NCBI GenBank assembly: GCA_016866785.1
Contig: VGLH01000008.1
Location: forward strand, 1-55,020
DNA: 55,020 nucleotides
From: Candidatus Poribacteria bacterium
GTDB lineage: Bacteria; Poribacteria; WGA-4E; GCA-2687025
Reading direction: 5' to 3'
In this document: positions 38,342-48,007 of the stretch, piece by piece
How positions within the stretch are numbered: position 1 is the stretch's first letter
Layout: the number at the start of each line of letters is the position of its first letter
Notes under the pieces: model-generated
Database searches by the model: none
Told to the model about the DNA's origin: nothing
What the model saw: only the letters and a program-made list of their open reading frames with translations
Made by a program: the position numbers and the translations under genes

Positions 38342-39774
38342 GCGAACGCTGCCCACTGCCTCCGCCGATCATCCTCCCCAGCCGATTGCAGAGGATCGGC
38401 GTCTACATCTGGCTGTTCGTCGGGTCGGGCGCGCTCGTCGCGTGGGCTCAGACGGCAGAGCCTGTGACGCAAGGTTCCGCGATGGTCTGGGCTTACAGCG
38501 GGCTGTGTGCCGTGTGCGTTGTGCTTTCTGCGGTGATGTCCGGCTCGGAGACAGCCTTCCTCACCGCCAATCGCGCCCGCATCACCGCGCTCGCAGAAGC
38601 GGGGAACCGCCGAGCTCGGGCTCTGCTCGAGCTTTATGCCGTGCCGGAGCGCACGCAGACGACGACGCTCGTTGGGAACAACATCGTCAACGTCAGCGCG
38701 ACGGCATTCTCTCTCATGCTGATCGAGACAGCAGCCGCCAATATGCAGCCGCAGTTTCGCGACACGCTGAACACTCTCGCGGTGACGCCGCTGTTGCTGG
38801 TATTCGGCGAGATCCTTCCCAAGTCGATTGCGCGAAGCCGTCCGGACATCTTCCTGAACCGCGTCGAGCCCCTGCTGGCGATGCTCGACTGGGCGCTGCG
38901 ACCGGTGTCGTTCGTCGTGCTTCAGTTCGCGTACGTCCTGATGAAGCTGACCGGGCAGGAGGGCGAAGCCGAGATCGTCACGCGCGAGGATTTGCGGCTC
39001 CTCGCCGAGATGAGCGAATCCGAAGGCGTCATCCACCAAGAGCAGCGGAGGATGATCCACGCGGTTCTCGACCTGGACCAGCAACGCGTCGAGCAGGTGA
39101 TGCGTCCTCTCGCCGACATCGTCTCGGTGGCAGAGGGAACGCCGTTCGATGCGTTTCTCGACCTCGTCGCCGAGACCGGGCACTCGCGGATCCCCGTTTA
39201 CTGCGACCGGATCGACAACATCACCGGGACCATCCACATCCTCGACGTCGTGTATGCCGAGGCGAGCGCCGAGACCATCGACGGGTTCATCCGGCGGGAG
39301 CTCCTCTTCGTGCCGGAGACCAAGCGCGTTGCGACGCTCCTGGCGGAGCTGCGCTACCGGCGGAACCCGATGGCGTTCGTCGTCGACGAATACGGCGGCA
39401 TCGTCGGGCTGGTCACCGTCGAAGACCTTGTCGAGGAGATCGTCGGCGAGATACGGGACGAACGCGACCGAGCCGGCGACGCCGTCCAGCTCAACGCGCG
39501 GACGATGTCGCTGGAGTGCGACGGCAAGATGGAGATCGATGCTCTCAACGACGAGCTCGACAAGGCGGGCATCCGAATCCCGCCCGGCGATTACGAGACG
39601 GTGGGCGGGTTCATCGTCCACGCGCTCGACAAGATTCCCCGCACCAACGATGTCGCCGAGACGGACGACCTGCTATTCATCGTGGTAGCGGCGGACGCCC
39701 GAAGCGTCCAGCGCGTTCGCATCGTCCGCAAGCGCGCGCGGGACAGCCGAAGACCCCTATCGACGGAATCCTAG
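38338..39774 (+). CDS. CNNM/CorC-type (HlyC/CorC family) membrane protein 2
   Basis: 478-residue paralogue of the preceding gene with the same domain order. It has an N-terminal extension with a separate helix ([20 protein letters not shown]) before the DUF21 domain ([35 protein letters not shown]). CBS segments are [40 protein letters not shown] and [20 protein letters not shown], and the C-terminal domain ends in [20 protein letters not shown]. The genes overlap by 4 bp, so they are translated together and could form a heteromer, as in other bacteria with paired CNNM genes. A metal-transport role is inferred from the family only. Confidence 0.9.
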   Translation: MSERCPLPPPIILPSRLQRIGVYIWLFVGSGALVAWAQTAEPVTQGSAMVWAYSGLCAVCVVLSAVMSGSETAFLTANRARITALAEAGNRRARALLELYAVPERTQTTTLVGNNIVNVSATAFSLMLIETAAANMQPQFRDTLNTLAVTPLLLVFGEILPKSIARSRPDIFLNRVEPLLAMLDWALRPVSFVVLQFAYVLMKLTGQEGEAEIVTREDLRLLAEMSESEGVIHQEQRRMIHAVLDLDQQRVEQVMRPLADIVSVAEGTPFDAFLDLVAETGHSRIPVYCDRIDNITGTIHILDVVYAEASAETIDGFIRRELLFVPETKRVATLLAELRYRRNPMAFVVDEYGGIVGLVTVEDLVEEIVGEIRDERDRAGDAVQLNARTMSLECDGKMEIDALNDELDKAGIRIPPGDYETVGGFIVHALDKIPRTNDVAETDDLLFIVVAADARSVQRVRIVRKRARDSRRPLSTES

Positions 39775-39783
39775 GAGCCATCG

Positions 39784-40746
39784 ATGGCGACATCCGACGA
39801 CCGCTTGAAAGCGATGAATTACGAGTACCCGGAGCACATCCCGATTGGCGTCGGACTGCTGCCGGCGACGTGGATGCGCCACCGCGACAAGCTGGACGCC
39901 CTTGTCGCGCGCCATCCGATCATCTTCGGGCAGCAGGAGGTCGGCAAACGGAACTTCGACGCCGTCGGCGGAACCTACGCCGAGGGGAGCCACATCGACC
40001 GGTGGGGATGCGTCTGGGAGAACATCGAAGACGGCATGGAGGCGTACGTCAAAGGACACCCGCTCCCGACGCGGGAGTCGGTCCAAACGATGCGCGCTCC
40101 CGATCTGGTGGACGGCAGCTTCCCGCACGGGTTCATGTACCTGCGGCTCCAAGACCTGCGCGGTTTCGAGGAGCTGATGCTGGACATGGCAGAGGACCCG
40201 CCGGAGCTGAGGCAGCTCATCGATACGGTTCTCGACTACAACATGCGGAACCTCGAAGTCCGGCTGAAGGGACAGACCTATCCGCTCATGTCGTTCGGCG
40301 ACGACCTGGGCATGCAGGAGAACCTGCCGATGGGTCCGGGGCTGTGGCGGAAGTACCTCAAGCCGTGCTTCGCCAAAATCTACGGCAGATGCCACGAGGC
40401 GGGGTTCGCCGTCTACATGCACACGGACGGGCATATCTGGGAGATCATCCCCGATCTGATCGAGTGCGGGGTCAACGTCGTGAACCCGCAGATTCGCGCG
40501 AACGGATTGGACAACCTCGTCGAGGTGTGCAGGGGCAAGGTGTGCGTCAACCTCGACTTGGACCGGCAACTCTTCCCGTTCTGCAAGCCCGAGGACATCG
40601 ACGCGCACATCCGCGAAGCCGTCGAGAAACTGGGCGCTCCGGAGGGCGGGTTGTGGCTCTCCGCCGAGTGCGGACCCGACGTGCCCATCGACACGATCGA
40701 GGCGATCTGCGTGGCTCTCGAGAAGTACCGCGACTACTATCGTTGA
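39784..40746 (+). CDS. Uroporphyrinogen decarboxylase (URO-D) family protein 2
   Basis: 320-residue URO-D superfamily barrel. It starts MATSDDRLKAMNYEYPEHIP and contains WGCVWENIEDGMEAYVKGHP, FMYLRLQDLRGFEELMLDMA, PLMSFGDDLGMQENLPMGPG, FAVYMHTDGHIWEIIPDLIE and GGLWLSAECGPDVPIDTIEA. The YMHTDGH and SAECGPD segments correspond to the metal- or corrinoid-side residues of methyltransferase-like members. Like the protein at 35406 it is not a HemE by its N-terminus. The two are clearly different sequences, so they probably serve different substrates. AGGAGCCATCG is the ribosome site, directly after the second CNNM gene. Confidence 0.87.
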   Translation: MATSDDRLKAMNYEYPEHIPIGVGLLPATWMRHRDKLDALVARHPIIFGQQEVGKRNFDAVGGTYAEGSHIDRWGCVWENIEDGMEAYVKGHPLPTRESVQTMRAPDLVDGSFPHGFMYLRLQDLRGFEELMLDMAEDPPELRQLIDTVLDYNMRNLEVRLKGQTYPLMSFGDDLGMQENLPMGPGLWRKYLKPCFAKIYGRCHEAGFAVYMHTDGHIWEIIPDLIECGVNVVNPQIRANGLDNLVEVCRGKVCVNLDLDRQLFPFCKPEDIDAHIREAVEKLGAPEGGLWLSAECGPDVPIDTIEAICVALEKYRDYYR

Positions 40747-40792
40747 TGGGATCCGCTGAAACGCGCCCTTCGAGGCGAAAGGAGGTCAACCC

Positions 40793-41182
40793 ATGTCGGA
40801 CAGACAAGAACCCGAACGTCAGGCTCCCAAGCCGCCGCCCGCCAGCTTTCTCGGACTCGTCGAGATGTTCGTGAGCCAAGCCTACATGGGCATGGGCGGC
40901 GTCCAGGACCCCAAGACGGGCAAGCCGCTCATCGAGCTGGACTTCGCCAAGCATGCCATCGACATGCTGGAAGTGCTGGAGAACAAGACGAAGGGAAACC
41001 TGACCGCGCCGGAACGGAACTACCTCGAAAACGTGCTCTACGAGCTGCGGATGCGGTTCGTCCGTGTGTCCCAGAACCCGCCGGAAGTCGACGCAACGCC
41101 CGATAAGGCGGACGCGCCAGAGCCCGAGCCCGCCGAGTCGGGAGAGACCGCGCCAGAGCCCGGGGAGAAGGACGATGGCTAG
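40793..41182 (+). CDS. DUF1844 domain protein
   Basis: 129-residue protein of the DUF1844 family. The core is FLGLVEMFVSQAYMGMGGVQ, PLIELDFAKHAIDMLEVLEN and KTKGNLTAPERNYLENVLYE, LRMRFVRVSQ, characteristic of this short helical family found in many uncultured and Deltaproteobacterial genomes. The C-terminus (after about 95) is Pro/Glu-rich and disordered. The AAAGGAGGTC site at 40778-40787 is an almost perfect anti-16S match, suggesting strong translation. Its end overlaps the start of the MEMO1-AMMECR1 gene by 8 bp. No function is established. Confidence 0.87.
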   Translation: MSDRQEPERQAPKPPPASFLGLVEMFVSQAYMGMGGVQDPKTGKPLIELDFAKHAIDMLEVLENKTKGNLTAPERNYLENVLYELRMRFVRVSQNPPEVDATPDKADAPEPEPAESGETAPEPGEKDDG

Positions 41183-42710
41183 ACGGGATGCGGGAGACGC
41201 CCCGTACGCGCGCCCGGCAGCCGTCGCGGGCAAGTTCTACACGGCGTCGCAGGCGGCGCTGCGCAGTCAGGTCACGCGCATGCTGGGGGGCGAGCCGGAC
41301 GAGCTCTCCGGCGAACTGCGGGGCGTCATCGTGCCTCACGCGGGCTACGTCTTTTCGGGAGCCATCGCGGCGCGGGCGTTCCGCCAAGTGATGGGCAGGA
41401 GCTACGACACGGTCGTTCTTCTGGGACCCAGCCACTACTACCGGTTCGACGGCGCGGCGGTTCACGCGCGAGGGTCGTTCCAGACGCCGCTGGGCGACGT
41501 GCTGATCGACGAGGCGTTCTGCGCCGATCTGCTGGCGGACCCGCTCTTCCACGACTCGCCGGCGATCCACGCGCCCGAGCACGACATCGAGGTTCAGCTT
41601 CCCTTCCTCCAGGAAGCCCTGTCGGGACCCTTCTCCATTGTCCCGGTCGTCATGCAGGACTTCTCGGACGCCAACTGTGGACGAGTCGCTGATGGGCTCT
41701 CGGAAGTCCTCGCCGGACGGAGCGCGCTCTTCGTCGTGACGACCGACCTGGCGCATTACCCAGCCTACGAGGACGCCGTCGAATCGGATCAGGCGATGGT
41801 GCGCGCCATCGAGAGCTTCGAGGGAGACGAGGTGCGGCGCCGGTCCGACGACTACATGTCGCGGAGCATTCGGAGCCTGCACTGCACGATGTGCGGCACG
41901 GGGCCCGTGATCGCTGGAATGGGGGTCGCGCGGAACCTCGGCGCGGCGGGCGTTCAGACGCTTCAGTACGCGAACTCCGGCGACGTGCCGATCGGAGGGC
42001 GCGATCAGGTCGTCGGGTACGTCGCGTCGGCGTTCGTCGCCGGTTCCACCGACGGACAGTCCCGGTCATCCCAGCAGCAGTCCATCGCGCAGGTATTGGG
42101 CGGCTCTGCTGACCTGCTGGGCGTCGAGACCCAGCGGGCTCTCCTGAGAATGGCGCGTGAGACCATCGAACGGCACGTCCAAAGCCAAGCTCCCATCCCA
42201 CCGGAGCGATACGCGAGCTCCGGCGACGTCGCCGCCGACCTGCGCAAGCGGCGGGGGGCGTTCGTGACGCTCCACAAGGGCGGGCAGCTGCGCGGGTGCA
42301 TCGGGCATATCGAGAACGACCTGCCGCTGTCGCAAGTCATCCCGCACATGGCGATCGCTGCCGCTACGGAGGACCCGCGCTTCAGGCGCGTCATGCCGCC
42401 GGAACTGGCGGAGCTCGACGTGGAGATCAGCGTCCTGACGCCGCCGCGCCGCGTGATGAACCTCGACGAGATCGAAGTGGGCAGGCACGGACTGATCGTC
42501 CGTCAGGGACGCCGCGCGGGGCTTCTTCTGCCGCAGGTGGCGACCGAACAAAACTGGAACCGCGCGCAATTCCTCGCCTATACTTGTGTGAAAGCCGGGC
42601 TGCAGCCGGATGCCTTCGGCGACGAGAGCACCGTCGTCGAGTGTTTCGAGGCTCAGGTGTTCTCCGCCGACACGGTCGAGTCGTCGACGGCGCGGCAAGA
42701 CCACAAGTAG
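41175..42710 (+). CDS. AmmeMemoRadiSam proteins B and A fused (MEMO1-AMMECR1)
   Basis: 511-residue fusion. The N-terminal MEMO1 domain (about 10-300) has the metal-site residues in VPHAGYVFSG, LLGPSHYYRFDGA, TTDLAHYPAYE and LHCTMCGTGPV, which match the His/His/Cys cluster of human MEMO1. A linker near 300-325 leads to the C-terminal AMMECR1 domain (about 330-500) with KRRGAFVTLHKGGQLRGCIG, AAATEDPRFRRVMPPELAEL, VEISVLTPPRRV and TEQNWNRAQFLAYTCVKAGL. In other genomes these two occur with a radical SAM partner, the AmmeMemoRadiSam system. No such partner of that family is in this window. The start overlaps DUF1844 by 8 bp. Confidence 0.9.
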   Translation: MARRDAGDAPYARPAAVAGKFYTASQAALRSQVTRMLGGEPDELSGELRGVIVPHAGYVFSGAIAARAFRQVMGRSYDTVVLLGPSHYYRFDGAAVHARGSFQTPLGDVLIDEAFCADLLADPLFHDSPAIHAPEHDIEVQLPFLQEALSGPFSIVPVVMQDFSDANCGRVADGLSEVLAGRSALFVVTTDLAHYPAYEDAVESDQAMVRAIESFEGDEVRRRSDDYMSRSIRSLHCTMCGTGPVIAGMGVARNLGAAGVQTLQYANSGDVPIGGRDQVVGYVASAFVAGSTDGQSRSSQQQSIAQVLGGSADLLGVETQRALLRMARETIERHVQSQAPIPPERYASSGDVAADLRKRRGAFVTLHKGGQLRGCIGHIENDLPLSQVIPHMAIAAATEDPRFRRVMPPELAELDVEISVLTPPRRVMNLDEIEVGRHGLIVRQGRRAGLLLPQVATEQNWNRAQFLAYTCVKAGLQPDAFGDESTVVECFEAQVFSADTVESSTARQDHK

Positions 42711-42723
42711 AGAAGGCTCGAAC

Positions 42724-44005
42724 GTGAGCATCGCCGCGATCCGTGGAACACGAGACCTGCTGCCCGAAGAGATCGCCGCTCGCCGCGTGGCGTCGTGTCG
42801 AGGACGCCGCCCGCGACGTGTTCAGACGCTTCGGGTATCAGGAGATCCGCACGCCCATTTTCGAAGCGACGGAGCTCTTCGTGCGCGGCGTCGGCGAAGG
42901 CACGGACATCGTGGATAAGGAGATGTACACCTTCGAGGACAAGGGCGGGCGGAGCCTGACGCTGCGTCCCGAAGGCACGGCGGGAGTCGTCCGGGCGTGC
43001 ATCGAGCACAATCTGCTGGCGACATCGCCGATCCGCAAGTTCTACTACACGGGTCCGATGTACCGATACGAACGCCCCCAGGCGGGGCGGTACCGCGAGT
43101 TCTGGCAGACGGGCATCGAGGCGTTCGGCGTCGCGGGTCCTTTGATGGACGCCGAAGTGCTCGTATGCGCCTATGAATTCTTGTCGGCTTTGGACATCAA
43201 CGGGCTGATTGTCCAGTTGAACAGCATCGGCGACAGCGAGCGTCCCGACTACATCCGAGTGCTGAAGGCGTATGTCCAGCCGGAGCTGGAGCGCTACTGC
43301 CCGAAGTGCCAGCATCGCTACGAGACGAATCCGCTCCGTTTGCTCGACTGCAAGGTTCCGTCCTGCCGCGAGCTCGTCCAGGGCGCTCCCAAGACGGTCG
43401 AACACCTGACGAGCGAGTCGATGGAGCACCTGGTCAGGGTTCGGCGGCTGCTCGACCGGGCGAAGGTTCCCTATATCCTGAACCCGTTCATCGTGCGCGG
43501 ACTCGACTACTACACGCACACGGTTTTCGAGGTCACCGCCGAAGGGCTCGGCTCGCAGGACGCCATCCTCGCCGGTGGTCGGTACGACCGGCTCATGGAA
43601 GTCGTCGGCGGGAAGCCCAGCCCAGGCGTCGGGTTCGCCGCCGGGATCGACCGGCTCGTCATGGCGATTCAGGCGCAGGAACCGGCTGCCACCGGTTCGT
43701 TTGGAATCGACGTCTATATCGCGCGGATCGGAGACGCGCCGCCGGAGCCGGCGTACGACCTCGCCATCGCCCTGCGCCGCGCCGGGATTGCGGTCGAGAT
43801 GGACTACGAAGGCAGAAGCCTGCGAGCACAGATGAAATCGGCGAACGCCCTCGGCGTTTCGCACACGCTGCTCTTGGGAGAGGATGAGATCGCCCGCGAG
43901 AGCGTGACCGTCCGTCAGATGGACACGGGAGCCCAAGAGACGCTCCCGCTGACGGACGTCGTCGCCTATCTCGCCGGGCGCGCGAATCGCCCTCCGCTCG
44001 GATGA
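42724..44005 (+). CDS. hisS: Histidyl-tRNA synthetase with an apparent 1-base frameshift near the start
   Basis: Cytosolic HisRS charging tRNA-His. The expected N-terminus VSIAAIRGTRDLLPEEIAAR is read from a GTG at 42724, but the rest (WRRVEDAARDVFRRFGYQEI onward) is in the next frame. An extra G near 42787 in CGCCGCGTGG breaks the phase; removing one base gives a continuous protein of about 426 residues. Downstream all class II motifs are intact: LTLRPEGTAGVVRA, GRYREFWQTGIEAFG (motif 2), FIVRGLDYYTHTVFE, GGRYDRLMEVVG and GVGFAAGIDRLVM (motif 3), plus an anticodon domain at the end. A GTG at 42743 would give an intact but unnatural start. Assembly error or a real mutation are the likely causes. 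Confidence 0.9.
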
Positions 44006-44111
44006 TTCGGCACGGGACGGTCCGACGACCCCTGGCGCCACGCGGAGTCGGGTTCCCGTGTTCGCCCAATGATCGACACAGCCCGATCTCATGAATCGAG
44101 GTTAGGATACG

Positions 44112-45896
44112 ATGCTGACTAGGCGTACGTCGTACTGCGGCGCGCTGCGCGCCTCCCATGTCGGGACAGAACAGGTCGTCACCGGGTGGGTGCAGCGCCG
44201 CCGGGACCATGGAGGACTCATCTTCATCGACCTGCGCGACCGCACCGGGATCATCCAGGTCGTGCTCGACCCGTCGCAGAGCCCGGATGCCCACTCGGTC
44301 GGCGAAGACGTGAGGACGGAATACGTCCTCGGCGTGCGGGGCAAGGTTCGCCCGCGCCCCGAAGGAACGGTGAACCCCAACCTGCCGACCGGCGAGGTCG
44401 AGGTGCTGGCGTCCGAGGCGGAGATACTCAGCGCGTCGGCGACGCCGCCGTTCCTGATCGAGGACGGGATCGACGTCAGCGAAGATGCCCGGCTGACCTA
44501 CCGCTATCTCGATCTACGCCGACCCCGGATGCTCCACAACATCACGCTCCGCCATCGGGTTCTCCAGACGGTGCGCCGGTACTTCGACGAACACGGCTTC
44601 ATCGAGGTCGAAACGCCGATCCTGACCAAGAGCACGCCGGAAGGCGCGCGCGACTTTCTGGTTCCCAGCCGTCTCAGCCCGGGCGAGTTCTACGCGCTGC
44701 CGCAGAGCCCGCAGCTCTTCAAGCAGATGCTGATGATCGCCGGACTCGACCGCTACATCCAGATCGTCCGCTGCTTCCGCGACGAGGACCTGCGGGCGGA
44801 CCGCCAGCCGGAGTTCACCCAGATCGACGTCGAGATGTCCTTCTCCGGTCAGGAGGAGGTCTTCGCGACGATTGAGGGACTGATGGTCGAACTCCTGAAG
44901 CTGATCGACGTCGAGATCGAGACTCCGTTCCGGCGCATTCCCTACGCGGAGGCGATGGGGACCTACGGATCGGACAAACCGGACATCCGGTTCGGTCTGG
45001 AGCTCCGCGACGTGTCCGACATTGCCGCCGAGTGCGAGTTCCGGGTCTTCCGCGCCACGCTGGAGAAGGACGGGATCGTCAAGGGCGTGTGCGTGCCAGA
45101 CGGCGTCGCGTCGTTCTCGCGCAAGGATTTGGACAACCTGACGACATGGGTGAACACCTACGGCGCGAAGGGCTTGGCGTGGATGCGCGTCACCGAGGAC
45201 GGGATGGACTCGCCCATCGCCAAGTTCTTCACGGCGGAGCAGTTGGCGTCGCTCCGGGCGAAGATGGAAGCCAAGGCGGGCGATCTGCTGCTGTTCGTCG
45301 CCGACCGCCCGAAGGTGGTTCACGACGCGCTGGGACAGTTGCGCCTCCACCTGGCGCGGCGGCTGGGACTGATGGACCCGAACCAGTATGCCTTCGCGTG
45401 GGTGGTGGACTTCCCGCTCGTCTCGTGGAACGAGACGGAGAAGCGGTGGGACTCCGAGCACCATCCCTTCACGTCGCCGAACTACGACGACTTGGAATGG
45501 CTCGACAAGGACCCGTCGAAGGTGCGGTCGTACGCCTATGACCTGTCGATGAACGGCAACGAGATCTTCGGCGGGAGCGTGCGGATCCACAGCCGGGACG
45601 TGCAGGAGCGCATCTTCCGGCTGCTCAACCTGACGGACGAGGACATCTCGGTGCGGTTCGGGTTCTTCCTGCGGGCGCTGCAATACGGCGTCCCGCCGCA
45701 CGCCGGGATCGCGGGCGGACTCGACCGTATCGTCATGCTGTTGGCGGGCGAACAGTCGATCCGCGACGTCATCGCGTTCCCCAAGACGCAGAAGGGAACC
45801 TGTCCCGTCACGGACGCCCCCTCGCCGGTTCCGTCGAAGCAGTTGGACGATCTCTTCGTCCAGCTCAAACGGCTGCCGGACAAGGAGAAGCCGTGA
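44112..45896 (+). CDS. aspS: Aspartyl-tRNA synthetase (bacterial type)
   Basis: 594-residue class IIb synthetase, normal bacterial length. The OB-fold anticodon domain (1-about 105) reads [20 protein letters not shown] and [13 protein letters not shown]. The catalytic domain has [30 protein letters not shown] (motif 1), [40 protein letters not shown] (motif 2) and [20 protein letters not shown] (motif 3). The GAD insertion domain (about 280-420) marks the bacterial kind. Some enzymes of this type charge both tRNA-Asp and tRNA-Asn; that cannot be told here. It starts 106 bp after hisS and overlaps der by 4 bp (GTGA). Confidence 0.97.
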   Translation: MLTRRTSYCGALRASHVGTEQVVTGWVQRRRDHGGLIFIDLRDRTGIIQVVLDPSQSPDAHSVGEDVRTEYVLGVRGKVRPRPEGTVNPNLPTGEVEVLASEAEILSASATPPFLIEDGIDVSEDARLTYRYLDLRRPRMLHNITLRHRVLQTVRRYFDEHGFIEVETPILTKSTPEGARDFLVPSRLSPGEFYALPQSPQLFKQMLMIAGLDRYIQIVRCFRDEDLRADRQPEFTQIDVEMSFSGQEEVFATIEGLMVELLKLIDVEIETPFRRIPYAEAMGTYGSDKPDIRFGLELRDVSDIAAECEFRVFRATLEKDGIVKGVCVPDGVASFSRKDLDNLTTWVNTYGAKGLAWMRVTEDGMDSPIAKFFTAEQLASLRAKMEAKAGDLLLFVADRPKVVHDALGQLRLHLARRLGLMDPNQYAFAWVVDFPLVSWNETEKRWDSEHHPFTSPNYDDLEWLDKDPSKVRSYAYDLSMNGNEIFGGSVRIHSRDVQERIFRLLNLTDEDISVRFGFFLRALQYGVPPHAGIAGGLDRIVMLLAGEQSIRDVIAFPKTQKGTCPVTDAPSPVPSKQLDDLFVQLKRLPDKEKP

Positions 45897-47230
45897 ACCT
45901 TCCGGTCGTCGCCATCGTCGGGCGGCCCAACGTCGGTAAGTCGTCGCTCTTCAATCGGATGATCGGGCGGCGACTCGCCGTCGTGGAGGACACGCCGGGC
46001 GTCACCCGCGACCGCCTCTACGCGGAGGCGTCGTGGGGCGGTCGGACGTTCTCCGTCGTGGACACGGGAGGACTCGACCTGCTGCCCGACGATCCGGTCA
46101 TCGACCGCGTCAAGACGCAAGTCGAGGTGGCGATCCGCGAGGCATCCGTCATCCTCTTCGTCGTCGACGTCATCGCCGGCATCACGGGCGATGACATCCT
46201 CGTGGCGGAGAGTCTGCGAACCACGAGCAAGCCGGTGCTCGTCGTAGCGCACAAGGCGGACCATCCGGGGCTGGACGCGAACGCCGCAGAAGCCTACGAG
46301 CTGGGTTTCGCCGATGTGTTCCCGGTGTCGTCCATCCACCGCCACGGGATCAGCGACCTGATGGACGCGACGGTCAGCTTGCTGCCCGAAGCGGGAGAAC
46401 CTCTGACGGACGCGGACGAACGCCGCCCGATCCGCATCGCCATCGTCGGAAAGCCGAACGCCGGGAAATCATCCATCATCAACGCGCTGATCGGCGAGGA
46501 GCGCGTCATCGTCGACGACCGTCCGGGCACGACGCGCGACGCGATCAACGTCCGGTTCGAGTGGCAGTCCAACGAGTTCGAGCTCGTGGACACCGCCGGG
46601 ATGCGCCGCCGCACGCGGATCGAAGCTCGTAGCGTCGAACAGCACGCGGTTCTTCGCGCGACGACGAGCATCGAACGGTGCGATGTCGCGTGGCTCGTGC
46701 TGGACGTCACGCAGGAGATATCGCACCAGGACAAGGCGATCGCCGACCTGGTGGATCGGCACGGCAAGCTCTGCATCCTCGTCGCCAACAAGTGGGACCT
46801 GGTCGAGAAGGACCACACGACCTTCAACGAGTTCACGGAGTGGGTCCGCGACTCGTTCAGGGCGTTCGATTATCTGCCGATCGTCTTCACGTCGGCGGTC
46901 ACGCGGCAGCGGCTGGACAATCTGCTGGAGCTGAGCCTGCGTCTCTACACGGCGGGGGCTACCCGCGTGCCGACGGCCGAGCTCAACGACTTCCTACGCC
47001 AGACCGTCGTTCAACAGGCTCCGGCGCTCGTGCGGGGCAGGAGACCCTCGCTGAAATACATCACGCAGGTAGACGTGCTGCCCCCGACGTTCGCTGTCTT
47101 CACGAACCTGCCCGAGTCGGTTCCCGACAGCTACACGCGCTTCCTGGCGAGCCGCATCCGCGACCAATTCGGCTACGAGGGCGTGCCGCTTCGCATCCTG
47201 TATCGCCAGTCGGGGAACCGGACGCGCTGA
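45893..47230 (+). CDS. der: Ribosome biogenesis GTPase Der (EngA)
   Basis: 445-residue double GTPase needed for 50S subunit assembly. First G domain: [20 protein letters not shown] (G1), DTPGVTR (G2 region) and VVDTGGLDL (G3), with the NKAD-type motif changed to AHKADHPG. Second G domain: [38 protein letters not shown] and [11 protein letters not shown] (NKWD). A KH-like C-terminal domain follows ([20 protein letters not shown]). The GTG start at 45893 overlaps the aspS TGA. Length and motif order are normal. Confidence 0.97.
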   Translation: MNLPVVAIVGRPNVGKSSLFNRMIGRRLAVVEDTPGVTRDRLYAEASWGGRTFSVVDTGGLDLLPDDPVIDRVKTQVEVAIREASVILFVVDVIAGITGDDILVAESLRTTSKPVLVVAHKADHPGLDANAAEAYELGFADVFPVSSIHRHGISDLMDATVSLLPEAGEPLTDADERRPIRIAIVGKPNAGKSSIINALIGEERVIVDDRPGTTRDAINVRFEWQSNEFELVDTAGMRRRTRIEARSVEQHAVLRATTSIERCDVAWLVLDVTQEISHQDKAIADLVDRHGKLCILVANKWDLVEKDHTTFNEFTEWVRDSFRAFDYLPIVFTSAVTRQRLDNLLELSLRLYTAGATRVPTAELNDFLRQTVVQQAPALVRGRRPSLKYITQVDVLPPTFAVFTNLPESVPDSYTRFLASRIRDQFGYEGVPLRILYRQSGNRTR

Positions 47231-47326
47231 GCGGTTCGGGACATGCGGGTTACCGAACTTGCGTGGGTAACGGTGTCTTTCCGTCGGTGAGACGTACCGC
47301 TCCGGGCTGTCGTTGGTACCCGAAGG

Positions 47327-47962
47327 TCAGTCGCGGCGGCGGAAGACGGCGAAGAGCTCGCATCCGCGCCGGCGTTCGACGGAGTCTTCGGGGACGAAGA
47401 GCGTCTCTTCCTCGAAGCAGGGCGTGAACCGCTCGCGAATCTCCTCGACGGAGACAGGGAACGGCGGTCCGTCGGGCGGGAGGATCGCATAGAAGAGCGC
47501 GACGAGCCTTCCGCCCGGCTTGAGCATCCGATGGACGGCGCGGACGTAGTCGTCGCGGCGCGCGGGGTCGATGGCGCAGAAGCAGGTGTGTTCGACGACC
47601 GTATCGAACGCGCCGTCGTGCTCGTCGCCGGGGTCGAGGATGTCCTGCTGCACGAACCGAAGCGGGAGTTCCTTGCCGGCGGTGAGCGCCGTCGCCTCGC
47701 GCACGGCGGCGTCTGAGAAGTCGAACCCGACGACCTGCCAGCCGTTCTCGGCGAAGAATCGCGCGTCATTCCCCTTGCCGCACCCAACGACGACGAGCCG
47801 CCCTCGCGCTTCGCCATCCAGAGATCGGACATAGGACACCAACGGCGGGGCGGGCTGCCCGAGGTCCCAGCCAGCCGTGTTCGTCTCGTATCGCTCGTTC
47901 CAGAAGGCGACGCTGCGGTAGTCCAGACCTGCCTCGTCCCTCACCGGCTCCATCCTCCCCAT
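47327..47962 (-). CDS. Class I SAM methyltransferase, TPMT superfamily
   Basis: 211-residue SAM-dependent methyltransferase resembling the thiopurine methyltransferase superfamily. It opens with FWNERYETNTAGWDLGQPAP, the TPMT-like W-x-x-G(Q/R)xxP segment. Motif I is GRLVVVGCGKGNDARFFAEN, followed by WQVVGFDFSDAAVREA, FVQQDILDPGD, YDTVVEHTCFC-like FDTVVEHTCFCAIDPARRDD and LKPGGRLVALFYAI. In bacteria related enzymes methylate thiols, selenium or tellurium compounds, or halides; which applies is unknown. ATG 47962 opens MGRMEPVRDEAGLDY; ATG 47953 is equally possible. It is convergent with der and located 45 bp before the SLBB gene end. Confidence 0.88.
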   Translation of the reverse strand: MGRMEPVRDEAGLDYRSVAFWNERYETNTAGWDLGQPAPPLVSYVRSLDGEARGRLVVVGCGKGNDARFFAENGWQVVGFDFSDAAVREATALTAGKELPLRFVQQDILDPGDEHDGAFDTVVEHTCFCAIDPARRDDYVRAVHRMLKPGGRLVALFYAILPPDGPPFPVSVEEIRERFTPCFEEETLFVPEDSVERRRGCELFAVFRRRD

Positions 47963-48007
47963 CGTCCTGGGCGATCCCCATCTGCCCGGTAACCATGCGG
48001 ATCGCCA

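Noticed and set aside
42743-44005. hisS as an intact gene starting at GTG 42743
   Set aside because: It would replace the conserved IRGTRDLLPEE start by unrelated sequence (EHETCCPKRSPL), while the correct residues exist one frame away just upstream.
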